Position numbers and translations under genes: made by a program. A stretch of DNA of 64,000 bases from Methylobacterium sp. J-026 (GTDB lineage Bacteria > Pseudomonadota > Alphaproteobacteria > Rhizobiales > Beijerinckiaceae), in NCBI RefSeq assembly GCF_022829585.1, contig NZ_JAKSYC010000314.1, positions 1 to 64,000 of the forward strand. Direction: 5' to 3'. Positions 31,836 to 41,040 of the stretch are shown in pieces (position 1 is the stretch's first letter; each line of letters begins with the position of its first letter). A model generated the notes under the pieces. That model was not told the DNA's origin, made no database searches, and was given only the letters and a program-made list of their open reading frames with translations.

Positions 31836-34800
31836 CACTCTCCGGCCGGCAGCGCCGCTTCTCCGCCCCGCCCGGCGCGCCTGCGGCGGTCGAGCACCCT
31901 GTGCCGGAGGCGATCCAGGGTGAGGTAGACGACGGGGGTGGTGTAGAGGGTCAGGATCTGGCTCACGATCAATCCGCCCACGATGGCGATGCCCAGGGGC
32001 CGGCGCAGCTCCGCGCCCTCGCCGTTGGCGAGGATCAGCGGCACGGCGCCGAGCATCGCCGCCAGGGTCGTCATCATGATCGGCCGGAAGCGCAGGAGAC
32101 AGGCCTCCCGGATCGCGTCCACGGGATTCGCACCCCGGGTCCGCTCCGCGTCGATCGCCACGTCGATCATCATGATGGCGTTCTTCTTCACGATGCCGAT
32201 CAGCAGGAAGACCGCGATCAGCGCGATGATCGTGAAGTCGGTGCCGGTGACCAGCAGGGCCAGCACCGCGCCGACGCCGGCCGAGGGCAGGGTCGAGAGG
32301 ATCGTCAGCGGGTGGACGAAGCTCTCGTACAGGATTCCCAGCACCGCGTAGACCGCCAGGATGGCGGCCAGGATCAGCAGCGGCTGGCGCGAGGCCGAGG
32401 CGACGTAGTTCTTGGCCGCCCCCGCATATTCGCCGTGAATCGTCGCCGGCAGGTGCAGGGACGCCATGGCCCGGTCGATGGCGTCGGTGGCGTCCGACAG
32501 GCTCTTGCCCGGGGCGAGGTTGAACGAGATCGTGGTGGCCACGAACAGGCCCTGATGGCTCACCTGGACCGGGGCGCTGCCGGGCTCGATCCGGGCGAAG
32601 GCTGAGAGCGGCACCATCGTTTCCTTGGCGGCCGAGACCGGGGCGCTCGACGAGGCGCCGCCCTTCGAGGCCGCGATGGCGTTGGACGAGGCGTTGCGGG
32701 CGGAATCGGACGCGATGGCGGCGGCGTTCGAGGCGGTGTCGGCCGTGCTGGCCGAGGCGGCGGCCGCCGAGACCGCGCCGGTGCTGCCCGTGCTGCCGCC
32801 CACCGCCCCGGTGCCGGCGGCGGCGCCGGTCGCGGTCGACGCGGCGGACGCGCTGCCCGGGCTGCTGGTGCCGGTCGCCGCGTTGGTGTTGACGCCCCCC
32901 GCCGCCGCCACGGTGCCGGCCACCGCGTTGGTGGTGGCCGAGCCGGCCGCGTTGCCCCCGGAGGTGGAGACGTAGATCTGCTTGAGCGTCTCCGGCGTCT
33001 CCAGGTAGCGCGGGGCGATCTCCATCACGACGTGGTACTGGTTCAGCGGGTTGTAGATGGTCGAGACCTGGCGCTGGCCGAAGGCGTCGTAGAGGGTGTT
33101 GTCGATCTTGTTCGGGGTGATGCCGTAGCGGAAGGCCGTGTTGCGGTCGATCACCACCCGGCTCTCCAGCCCGCCCTCCTGCTGGTCGGAGGTGACGTCC
33201 GCGAAGACCGGGTCCTTCTGCAGGGCCGTCACCAGCTTCGGCGCGGCGGAAAACAGCTCCTCGGCGGTGTCCCCCTGGAGGGTGTACTGGTACTGGGCGA
33301 AGCTCTGGCGGCCGCCCATCTGGAGGTCCTGCCGGGGGAAGACGTAGAGGCGCGCCCCCGCCACCTGGGCGAGCTTCGGCCGCAGCCGCGCCATCACGGC
33401 GGAGATCGGCGCCCGCGTGTTGAGCGGCTTCAGGCCGACGAACACGTTGGCCGAGTTGGTGCCGCGCCCCCCGGTGAAGCCGACGACGCTCTCCACCGCC
33501 GGATCGGCGCCGACGATCGCCGTCGCCTGCTTGAGCTTCTGCTCCATGGACTGGAACGAGATGCGCTGGTCGGCCTGGATGCCGCCCATCATCTGGCCGG
33601 TATCCTGCTCGGGGAAGAAGCCCTTCGGGACGATCACGTAGAGGTAGACGTTGAGCCCGACCGTGGCGAGGAGGCTCAGCAGCACGATCCGCGGATGGGC
33701 GAGCGCCACCGCCAGCGTCCGCGCGTAGGCGTCGAGCAGCCGGGAGAAGCCCCCCTCCAGGATCCGGATCACCCAGTTCGGCCGGCGCCCGGGGGCCGGT
33801 CCCCCGTCGGGGCCATGGCCCTCGGCCCGGAGCAGCCGGGCGCACATCATCGGCGTGGTCGTGAGCGACAACACCAGGGATATCAGGATCGACAGGGACA
33901 GGGTGACGGAGAATTCCTGGAAGATCCGGCCGACGAGGCCGCCCATCAGCAGGATCGGCAGGAACACCGCGATGAGCGACAGGCTCATCGAGATCACCGT
34001 GAACCCGACCTCCCGGGCGCCGATCAGCGCCGCCTGGAGCCGGGACTTGCCGTCCTCGATGTGCCGCTGGACGTTCTCCAGCACCACGATGGCGTCGTCG
34101 ACCACGAAGCCGGTGCCGATGATCAGCGCGGTCAGCGACAGGATGTTGAGCGAGTAGTTCAGCAGGTACATCGCCGAGAAGGTGCCGATGATCGAGATCG
34201 GCACGGCGACCGCCGGGATCAGGGTGGCCCGCCAGGAGCGCAGGAAGCCGAACACCACCAGGATCACGAGGCCGACCGCCACCAGCAGCGTCTCCTCGGT
34301 GGCCTCCAGGGAGGCGCGGATCGTGGCGCTGCGGTCGCCGGTGAGCTTGATGTCGATGCCCCCGGGGAGCGCCGCGATGATCTGCGGCAGGGCGTCCTTC
34401 ACGGCCTGGATGGTCTCGACCACGTTGGCGCCGGGCTGCTTGTAGACGAACAGCAGCACGCCAGACTGGCCGTTGACGATGCCGAGGTTGCGCTTGTCCT
34501 CGACGCCGTCGAGCACCTGGCCGACATCGGTGAGCTTCACCGCGGCGCCGTTGCGGTAGGCCACGATGATGTCGCGGTAATCGGCGGCCTTGTTGCCCTG
34601 GTCGTTGGCGTAGAGCTGGTAGCGGCGTCCCCCGGCGTCGATCTCGCCCTTGGGCGAGTTGGCGTTGGCCGAGGCCAAAGCCGCCCGGATGCCCTCCAGG
34701 CCGATGCCGTAGTTGAACAGGGCGGTGGGATCGAGCTCCACCCGCACCGCCGGCAGGGACGAGCCGCCGATATCGACATTGCCGACGCCCGGCAGCTGCG

Positions 34801-35299
34801 ACAGCTTCTGCTGCACCACCGTGGCGGCGGAATCGTAGACCTGGCCGCGGGTGAGGGTGTCCGAGATCATGCCGAGGATGATGATCGGCGTGTCGGCGGG
34901 GTTGAACTTCCGGTAGGTCGGGTTCTGCCGGAGCGCGGTCGGCAGGTCGGCCCGGGCCGCGTTGATCGCCGCCTGGACGTCGCGGGCCGCGCCGTCGATG
35001 TCCCGGTTCAGGCCGAACAGCAGCACGATCCGGGTGGAGCCGAGCGCGTTCGTGGAGGTCATCTCGTTGACGTCCGCGATGGCGCCGAGCCGCCGTTCGA
35101 GGGGCGCCGCCACGGTGGTGGCCATGGTCTCCGGCGAGGCGCCGGGCATCTGCGCCTGGACCAGGATGACCGGGAAGTCGATCTGCGGCAGCGGCGCCAC
35201 CGGCAGCCTCAGGAACGCGAACAGGCCGGCGAGCAGCACGCCGATCGTGAGCAGCGTGGTCGCGACCGGCCGCCGGATGAACGGCTCGGAGATGTTCAC
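31835..35299 (-). CDS. RND efflux inner-membrane transporter (MdtC-like)
   Basis: 1154 residues. Twelve membrane segments in two halves, with the RND signatures at the N-terminus (FIRRPVATTLLTIGVLLAG), GTGFVVDDAIVVLENV in helix 4 and GIVKKNAIMMID in helix 10. It is a proton-driven drug or bile-type exporter subunit. It is over 100 residues longer than typical members (about 1025-1040). The excess is a Ser/Ala/Thr/Gly-rich low-complexity run at about residues 785-893, just before MVPLSAFARIE in the second periplasmic loop. The start overlaps the previous stop (ATGA), as in mdtB-mdtC heteromeric pumps. Confidence 0.92.
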   Translation of the reverse strand: MNISEPFIRRPVATTLLTIGVLLAGLFAFLRLPVAPLPQIDFPVILVQAQMPGASPETMATTVAAPLERRLGAIADVNEMTSTNALGSTRIVLLFGLNRDIDGAARDVQAAINAARADLPTALRQNPTYRKFNPADTPIIILGMISDTLTRGQVYDSAATVVQQKLSQLPGVGNVDIGGSSLPAVRVELDPTALFNYGIGLEGIRAALASANANSPKGEIDAGGRRYQLYANDQGNKAADYRDIIVAYRNGAAVKLTDVGQVLDGVEDKRNLGIVNGQSGVLLFVYKQPGANVVETIQAVKDALPQIIAALPGGIDIKLTGDRSATIRASLEATEETLLVAVGLVILVVFGFLRSWRATLIPAVAVPISIIGTFSAMYLLNYSLNILSLTALIIGTGFVVDDAIVVLENVQRHIEDGKSRLQAALIGAREVGFTVISMSLSLIAVFLPILLMGGLVGRIFQEFSVTLSLSILISLVLSLTTTPMMCARLLRAEGHGPDGGPAPGRRPNWVIRILEGGFSRLLDAYARTLAVALAHPRIVLLSLLATVGLNVYLYVIVPKGFFPEQDTGQMMGGIQADQRISFQSMEQKLKQATAIVGADPAVESVVGFTGGRGTNSANVFVGLKPLNTRAPISAVMARLRPKLAQVAGARLYVFPRQDLQMGGRQSFAQYQYTLQGDTAEELFSAAPKLVTALQKDPVFADVTSDQQEGGLESRVVIDRNTAFRYGITPNKIDNTLYDAFGQRQVSTIYNPLNQYHVVMEIAPRYLETPETLKQIYVSTSGGNAAGSATTNAVAGTVAAAGGVNTNAATGTSSPGSASAASTATGAAAGTGAVGGSTGSTGAVSAAAASASTADTASNAAAIASDSARNASSNAIAASKGGASSSAPVSAAKETMVPLSAFARIEPGSAPVQVSHQGLFVATTISFNLAPGKSLSDATDAIDRAMASLHLPATIHGEYAGAAKNYVASASRQPLLILAAILAVYAVLGILYESFVHPLTILSTLPSAGVGAVLALLVTGTDFTIIALIAVFLLIGIVKKNAIMMIDVAIDAERTRGANPVDAIREACLLRFRPIMMTTLAAMLGAVPLILANGEGAELRRPLGIAIVGGLIVSQILTLYTTPVVYLTLDRLRHRVLDRRRRAGRGGEAALPAGE

Positions 35300-38200
35300 G
35301 GGAGCGCCTCGCCGCTCTCCAGCTCAGGTCCCCGCCGCCCCGCGATCCGCCGCTCCAGACGGTCGAACGCCAGGTAGATCACCGGGGTCGTGAACAGGGT
35401 CAGCACTTGGCTGACGATCAACCCGCCGGCGATGCAGATGCCCAGCGGCTGGCGCAGCTCCGACCCCTCGCCGGTGCCGAGGATCAGCGGCACCGCGGCG
35501 AAGAGCGCCGCCAGCGTCGTCATCAGGATCGGCCGGAAGCGCAGCAGGCAGGCCTGGAAGATCGCCTCCCGGGGCTCCAGCCCGTCCTCGCGCTCGGCCT
35601 GGAGCGCGAAGTCGATCATCATGATCGCGTTCTTCTTCACGATGCCGATCAGGAGCACGATGCCGATCACCGCGATGATGTCGAGCGACAGCCCGAACAG
35701 CATCAGGCCGAGCAGCGCCCCGATCCCCGCGGACGGCAACGTCGAGAGGATGGTGATCGGGTGGATGAAACTCTCGTAGAGCACGCCGAGCACGATGTAG
35801 ACGGTGACGATCGCCGCCAGCACCAGGAACAGCTCGTTGCTGAGCGCCGCCTGGAAGGCGAAGACCGAGCCCTGCGGCACCACCCGGAACGAGGCCGGCA
35901 GGCCGATCTCGGCCTTGGCCTGGTCGATCGCCTCCACCGCCTGGCCCAGCGCCGCGCCGGGGGCGAGGTTGAACGACACGGTGGTGGCCGGGAACTGGCC
36001 GAGATGCGAGATCAGCAGCGGCGCCCGCCGCTCGCTGATCCGCGCCACCGCGGAGAGCGGCACCTGCCCATTGGTGGCCGTGGAGGAGGGCAGGTAGATC
36101 GTCTCCAGGCTGCGCAGGGTCGTGTGCAGGCTCGGGTCCGCCTCCAGGATCACCCGGTACTGGTTGGACTGGGTGAAGATCGTCGAGATGATCCGCTGGC
36201 CGAAGGCGTCGTAGAGGGCGTTGTCGATGGTGGCCGGGGTGATGCCGTAGCGGCCGGCGGTGGGCCGGTCGATGGTCACGTAGGCGGCGAGCCCCTGGCC
36301 CTGGTGATCGCTGGCCACGTCCCTGAACACGGGCGATTGGGCCAGCGCCTCGGTGAAGCGCGGCACCCAGGTCTCGAAATCGTCGATGTTCGGGCTCTCG
36401 AGGATGACCTGGTACTGGGTCGCCGAGACCGCGGTGTCGATGGTCAGGTCCTGGACCGGCTGCATGTAGAGCCGCGTGCCGGGCTCCCCCGCGGCCGCCG
36501 CCGAGATCCGCCGGATGATCGCGCTGGCGGAATCGGTCCGCGCCTCCCGGGGTTTCAGGTTGATCAGCATCCGGCCGGAATTGAGGGTGACGTTCTGGCC
36601 GTCGACCCCGATGAACGACGACAGGCTGGCGACATCCGGGTCCTTCAGGACGATCTCGGCCATCCGCTGCTGGCGTTCGGCCATGGCCGCGAAGGAGACC
36701 GACTGCTCGGCCTGGGTGATGCCCTGGATCACGCCGGTGTCCTGGACCGGGAAGAAGCCCTTGGGGATGACCACGAACAGGTAGGCGGTGAGCGCCAGCG
36801 TCCCCAGGGCCACCAGCAGGGTCAGGCCCTGATGGTCGAGGACGACCCGCAGGGCGCGGCCGTAGGCCTCGATCGTGCCGTCGATGGCGCGCCGGCCGAG
36901 CCGGGACAAGGCGCCCTCCCGGCGGCGGACCTGCGATTCCGGCACGTGCTTCAGGAGCCGGGCGCACAGCATCGGCACCAGGGTCAGCGACACCACCGCC
37001 GAGATCACGATCGTGGCCGCCAGCGTGATGGCGAATTCGTGGAACAGGCGCCCGACCACGTCGCCCATGAACAGGAGCGGGATCAGCACCGCGATCAGCG
37101 AGACGGTGAGCGAGATGATGGTGAAGCCGATCTCGCGGGAGCCCTTGAGCGCCGCCTCGAGGGGCGAATCGCCGGCCTCGACGTGCCGGGCGATGTTCTC
37201 GATCACCACGATGGCGTCGTCGACTACGAAGCCGGTGGCGATGGTCAGCGCCATCAGCGACAGGTTGTCGAGGGAGAAGCCGTAGAGGTCCATCACCGAC
37301 AGGGCGCCGACCAGCGACAGGGGCACCGACAGGCTCGGGATCAGGGTTGCCGACAGGCTGCGCAGGAACAGGAAGATCACCAGCACCACCAGGGCGATGG
37401 CGAGGCCGAGCTCGAACTGCACGTCGTCCACGGAGGCGCGGATCGTGGTGGTGCGGTCGGTGAGCGGCGCCACCGCGACGGCGGCCGGCAGGCTCGCCTG
37501 GAGCTGCGGCAGCAGGGACTTGATCTTGTCGACGGTGGCGATGACGTTGGCGCCCGGCTGGCGCTGGATGTTGAGGATCACCGCCGGCGTCGTGTCGGCC
37601 CAGGCGCCGAGCTTGGTGTTCTCCGGCCCCTCGACCACGTCGGCCACCTCCGAGAGCATCACCGGGGCGCCGTTGCGATAGGCGATGATCGCCGCGTTGT
37701 AGGCCTTGGGATCGCGGATCTGGTCGTTGGCGTCGATCGCGTAGGACTGCTTCGGCCCGTCGATCGTGCCCTTGGGCGTGTTGACGTTCAGGTTGGTGAT
37801 GGTCGTGCGCAGGTCGTCGATGTTGAGCCCGTAGGCGGCGAGCGCCCGGGCGTTGAACCGCACCCGCACGGAGGGGCGCTGCCCCCCTGAGATGCTCACG
37901 AGGCCGACGCCCGCCACCTGGCTGATCTTCTGGGCCAGGCGCGACTCGGCGAGGTCGCGCACCTGGGTCAGCGGCAGGGTTTTCGATGTCAGCGCCAGGG
38001 TCAGGACTGGGGCGTCGGCCGGGTTGACCTTGGCGTAGATCGGCGGCGCCGGCAGGTCCGAAGGCAACAGGTTGCCGGCGGCGTTGATCGCCGCCTGGAC
38101 CTGCTGCTCGGCGATGTCCAGCGACAGGTCCAGGCTGAACTGCAGGGTGATGACCGAGGCCCCCGCGGAGGATTGCGAGGTCATCTGGTTGAGGTTGGCG

Positions 38201-38421
38201 AGCTGCCCGAACTGCCGCTCCAGGGGCGCGGTCACCGAGGAGGTCATCACCTCGGGGCTGGCACCGGGGTAGAAGGTCTGGATCTGGATCGTCGGATAGT
38301 CGACGGCCGGCAGCGCCGAGACCGGCAGGTTCAGGTACGAGACGCCGCCGACGATCAGGATCGCCAGCATCAAGAGCGTCGTGGCGACCGGGCGCAGGAT
38401 GAACAGGCGGGACGGGTTCAT
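35296..38421 (-). CDS. RND efflux inner-membrane transporter (MdtB-like)
   Basis: 1041 residues, the normal length for the family. N-terminus LFILRPVATTLLMLAILIVG, helix 4 ATGFVVDDAIVVIENI with the two proton-relay Asp, and helix 10 GIVKKNAIMMIDFAL. In the heterotrimeric MdtBC pump this subunit is the first of the pair. It overlaps the next transporter gene by four bases. Upstream lies repeat B5, bridged by a small frame from mdtA. Confidence 0.92.
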   Translation of the reverse strand: MNPSRLFILRPVATTLLMLAILIVGGVSYLNLPVSALPAVDYPTIQIQTFYPGASPEVMTSSVTAPLERQFGQLANLNQMTSQSSAGASVITLQFSLDLSLDIAEQQVQAAINAAGNLLPSDLPAPPIYAKVNPADAPVLTLALTSKTLPLTQVRDLAESRLAQKISQVAGVGLVSISGGQRPSVRVRFNARALAAYGLNIDDLRTTITNLNVNTPKGTIDGPKQSYAIDANDQIRDPKAYNAAIIAYRNGAPVMLSEVADVVEGPENTKLGAWADTTPAVILNIQRQPGANVIATVDKIKSLLPQLQASLPAAVAVAPLTDRTTTIRASVDDVQFELGLAIALVVLVIFLFLRSLSATLIPSLSVPLSLVGALSVMDLYGFSLDNLSLMALTIATGFVVDDAIVVIENIARHVEAGDSPLEAALKGSREIGFTIISLTVSLIAVLIPLLFMGDVVGRLFHEFAITLAATIVISAVVSLTLVPMLCARLLKHVPESQVRRREGALSRLGRRAIDGTIEAYGRALRVVLDHQGLTLLVALGTLALTAYLFVVIPKGFFPVQDTGVIQGITQAEQSVSFAAMAERQQRMAEIVLKDPDVASLSSFIGVDGQNVTLNSGRMLINLKPREARTDSASAIIRRISAAAAGEPGTRLYMQPVQDLTIDTAVSATQYQVILESPNIDDFETWVPRFTEALAQSPVFRDVASDHQGQGLAAYVTIDRPTAGRYGITPATIDNALYDAFGQRIISTIFTQSNQYRVILEADPSLHTTLRSLETIYLPSSTATNGQVPLSAVARISERRAPLLISHLGQFPATTVSFNLAPGAALGQAVEAIDQAKAEIGLPASFRVVPQGSVFAFQAALSNELFLVLAAIVTVYIVLGVLYESFIHPITILSTLPSAGIGALLGLMLFGLSLDIIAVIGIVLLIGIVKKNAIMMIDFALQAEREDGLEPREAIFQACLLRFRPILMTTLAALFAAVPLILGTGEGSELRQPLGICIAGGLIVSQVLTLFTTPVIYLAFDRLERRIAGRRGPELESGEALP

Positions 38422-38645
38422 GACGCGCGCGCCTTCTCCCTCCCCCCTCTGCGGGGTAGGGTACCCTGCCAAGCAGGGGGGGAGAGGGGAGCGACGGTGC
38501 AGGAGAGAGCGCTGGCCCTCATGAAGGCTGCGACCAATTCGGAAGCGTCGCGCCCCTCACCCGACCCCTGCTGACGCAGGGGCCACCCTCCCCCGCAGAG
38601 GGGGGAGGGGGTGAAGCGGCTGTCGCCCGCCAACCCCGAACTCAC
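38418..38645 (-). CDS. Possible bridging frame across repeat B5 (75 residues)
   Basis: A GTG overlaps the stop of the fusion-protein gene (GTGA) and the TGA overlaps the ATG of the first transporter gene (ATGA). Nearly the whole frame is repeat sequence (SPLCGGGWPLRQQGSGEG, then APLSPPAWQGTLPRRGG). It is unlike any known protein. As with the frame at 6043-6348, it may keep translation coupled across the repeat without making a useful product. Confidence 0.35.
   Translation of the reverse strand: MSSGLAGDSRFTPSPLCGGGWPLRQQGSGEGRDASELVAAFMRASALSCTVAPLSPPAWQGTLPRRGGREKARAS
38435..38612. repeat. Dispersed composite inverted repeat family B, copy 5 (opposite orientation)
   Basis: The arms are in swapped order relative to copies 1-4: CCCCTCTGCGGGGTAGGG with CTGCCAAGCAGGGGGG on the left, and CCCCTGCTGACGCAGGGG with CCCCCGCAGAGGGGGG on the right. 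It fills the 220-bp gap between the fusion-protein gene and the first transporter gene. Confidence 0.85.
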
Positions 38646-40003
38646 TGCGCCTGACGGCGCCGGTGCCGACGACCGCCCTCCGCTGTCCCCTGGGCGTCCG
38701 CCGCCGCAGCCTCGGCCGGCTTCGCCTCCGCGGCCTTGCCGTCGCCCGCGGCCGCCTGCGCGCCCTCAGTGATCCGGACCGGGGCGCCGTCCTTCAGCCG
38801 GTCGGTGCCGTCGGTGACGACCCGGTCCCCCGGGTTCAGCCCGGAGGCCACGACGGTGTTGGTCCCGTCGGTCTCGCCGGTCTTGATCGGCCGGACCGTG
38901 ACCTTGTTGTCCCCGTCCATCAGGTAGACGTAGGTGCCGGGCGTGCCCTGGAGCAGGCTCGCGTTCGGCACTAGGGTGGCGTTCCGCACCGTGTCGACGG
39001 TCAGCTTGGCGTTGACGAACTGGTTCGGGAACAGCTCCTCGTCGCCGTTGTCGAACAGGGCGCGCAGCTTCACCGTGCCGGTGGTCGTGTCGATCTGGTT
39101 GTCGACCGTGTCGAGGGTGCCGGTGGCGATCTGGTGGGCGTCGCCGCGGTCGTAGGCGCGCACGGCGAGCTTGGCGCCGGCGCGGACCTTGCGCATCACC
39201 CGGGCCACGTCGTCCTCCGGCAGGGTGAAGATCACCGAGATCGGGTGGAGCTGGGTCACCACCACGATCGCCGTCGAGGCGGCCGAGATGTAGTTGCCCT
39301 GGTCGACCTGCCGCAGGCCGACCCGTCCGTCCACGGGCGAGGTGATGTGGGTGTAGGCGATGTTGAGCTTCTGCTGGTCGACCAGCGCCTGGTCGGCCGC
39401 GACCGTGCCCTCGTTCTGCTTCACCAGGGCGGCCTGGGTGTCGACGTTCTGCTTCGAGATCGAATCCTGCCGGTTCAGGGTCTGGTAGCGCTGCAGGTCG
39501 AGCTTCGAGTTCTGCAGCAGCGCCTGGTCGCGGGCGAGCTGGCCCTGGTACTGGGCCAGCAGCGCCTCGTAGGGGCGGGAATCGATCTCGGCGAGTTCGT
39601 CGCCCGCCTTCACGGCCTGGCCCTCGCGGAACTTCACCAGGGTGAGATAGCCGCTGATCTGCGATTTCACCGTCACGGTGGCCAGCGGCGTCACCGTGCC
39701 GAGGCCCTGGAGCACCACCGGCATGTCGCCGGTGATCGCGGTGGCGATGCCCACCGCCTGGGGCATGTCGCCGCCGCCGCCGCCGTGCCGGCCGCCGCCC
39801 CGATGCGCCGTCGCGGGCTCGGCCGCCTTGTCGGTGCGCGCCTCGTACCAGCGATGGCCGATCGCCCCGGCGCCGGCGAGCAGCACCAGGATCACGAGCC
39901 AGCGGATCGGCCGGAACCGCCGCGTGCGGACCTCGCGTGCGGGCGCCTCGCCGGGCTGATAGGCGCGGGCAGTGTCGGTCCGGATCGGTGAACTCTCGTT
40001 CAT
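38642..40003 (-). CDS. RND efflux periplasmic adaptor (MdtA-like)
   Basis: 453 residues. One N-terminal membrane anchor (WLVILVLLAGAGAIG, about 35-49), then a Gly/His-rich linker, a lipoyl half-motif (QISGYLTLVKFREGQAVKAGDELAEID), a coiled-coil hairpin (QLARDQALLQNSKLDLQRY region), the second lipoyl half (TSPVDGRVGLRQVDQGNY), a beta-barrel domain and a membrane-proximal domain. The C-terminus is charged and rich in Ala and Arg. It connects the transporter pair to the outer-membrane lipoprotein and is the first gene of the four-gene pump operon. Confidence 0.93.
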   Translation of the reverse strand: MNESSPIRTDTARAYQPGEAPAREVRTRRFRPIRWLVILVLLAGAGAIGHRWYEARTDKAAEPATAHRGGGRHGGGGGDMPQAVGIATAITGDMPVVLQGLGTVTPLATVTVKSQISGYLTLVKFREGQAVKAGDELAEIDSRPYEALLAQYQGQLARDQALLQNSKLDLQRYQTLNRQDSISKQNVDTQAALVKQNEGTVAADQALVDQQKLNIAYTHITSPVDGRVGLRQVDQGNYISAASTAIVVVTQLHPISVIFTLPEDDVARVMRKVRAGAKLAVRAYDRGDAHQIATGTLDTVDNQIDTTTGTVKLRALFDNGDEELFPNQFVNAKLTVDTVRNATLVPNASLLQGTPGTYVYLMDGDNKVTVRPIKTGETDGTNTVVASGLNPGDRVVTDGTDRLKDGAPVRITEGAQAAAGDGKAAEAKPAEAAAADAQGTAEGGRRHRRRQAQ

Positions 40004-40327
40004 GCCTGATTAGAGCCCATGCCGGCCGCCTGCGCGACCGCCGGTGCCCTATCCTTTCGCTGTCCAAACCCCCCGACCGGTCCCGGAGGTGCCGCATCCC
40101 GCCGCGCCCCGGAGACCGCCGCCGGAGATCGATGCCGTGCCGTGACACGGCGGCCTCGACTCCCGCATGCGCGAGCGTAAGCCCATAAAGCTCTCCGGGG
40201 CCAGAACGGCTCCTTGCCGCGGCGATAGGGTTCATCGCGGCGCCATGACGAGCGCGGCGACAGGGCCGCAGCGCCGGCAGGGCCTACAGGTGACCGGCCA
40301 ATGCGCCGTCACTAGGGCGGCGACGTT

Positions 40328-40495
40328 TCATTCGTGTTGCTGGTCTTCCCCGGCGCCGGGGCCCGGGGTCGCGTAGGCCCGCAGGACGGTGTGGAACGCG
40401 CCATCCACGGGGGTGACCGGCAGGGCGCGGCGCAGGGTCAGGCCGAGGCCCGCGATCAGCAGGGCCAAGAGGAGGCAGCGCGTCATCGTCCGCAT
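40328..40495 (-). CDS. Possible small secreted or membrane protein
   Basis: 55 residues: a hydrophobic N-terminal stretch (RCLLLALLIAGLGLTL) and a short polar tail (TVLRAYATPGPGAGEDQQ). It lies directly after the candidate structured RNA on the same strand. There is no family resemblance and no strong ribosome-binding site, so it may not be a gene. Confidence 0.35.
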   Translation of the reverse strand: MRTMTRCLLLALLIAGLGLTLRRALPVTPVDGAFHTVLRAYATPGPGAGEDQQHE

Positions 40496-40527
40496 CGTCG
40501 CATCCGGGGTCGCCCGGTCCCGGACAT

Positions 40528-40640
40528 GACGAAAGGGCCACCGACCCGCAAGTCGATGGCCCTTCGAGAGGACCGGAGCGGCACCCCGCTGACGGGGCGA
40601 GGGGGCAAAGCCCCGCCGGCGTGAGTGCCGCTCCAGCCGT
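40528..40640 (-). ncRNA. Candidate structured small RNA
   Basis: On the - strand a perfect 10-bp stem (GGAGCGGCAC / GTGCCGCTCC, 40634-40575) encloses two strong hairpins (GGGGC-TTTG-CCCC and CCCCG-TCAG-CGGGG). It is followed by a second long hairpin (GAAGGGCCA ... TGGCCCTTTC, 40565-40531) whose loop contains GAC-TTGCGG-GTC and which could act as terminator. A promoter is visible just upstream. No known RNA family recognised; ends are estimates. Confidence 0.5.
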
Positions 40641-40646
40641 GATGGC

Positions 40647-40674
40647 AACCTACGATACGAGTGATGAAAGTCAA
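40647..40674 (-). promoter_or_regulatory. Promoter for the candidate small RNA
   Basis: On the - strand TTGACT (-35, 40674-40669), a 16-base spacer and TAGGTT (-10, 40652-40647) would start transcription near 40640, a few bases before the first stem. Confidence 0.45.
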
Positions 40675-41040
40675 CATTCGTCAGTCGGTTGTTTCGGGCG
40701 CGGAACCGGGTCTGTGCGGCCGCGCACATTCCGCACCGGTCCGGAGCCGTGCTACAGGCGGACATGCCCCGACGCCCGCCCCAACTGCGGTCCGCCCCGC
40801 ATGAACCCGGTCCTCGCCGCGCCGGGGCGACCGCATTCCTCGTCCCCGCGACCCGCGGCCTGGCGGCGACCCCGGTGAGCGCAGTCTGCCGCGACGCGTC
40901 CCGACGCCCCTGCTTCGCCGGGCCCGCCGGGACGGATCTCGCCGGGACCGCTGGCGTGAGACGCGCGGGCGCAAGGCCGGCCGGGATCCGGCCGGGGGGG
41001 CACGCCGTTGTGGAGGATGTCCTCCCCACGGATCCCGACC

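Noticed and set aside
32000..40000. Long open frames on the + strand opposite the RND genes
   Set aside because: They are rich in Arg, His, Asp and Gly, lack domain motifs and mirror the codon bias of the real genes on the - strand.
40004..40327. Additional gene upstream of the RND adaptor
   Set aside because: No frame on either strand has a credible start, ribosome-binding site or family motif; it is taken as the pump promoter region.
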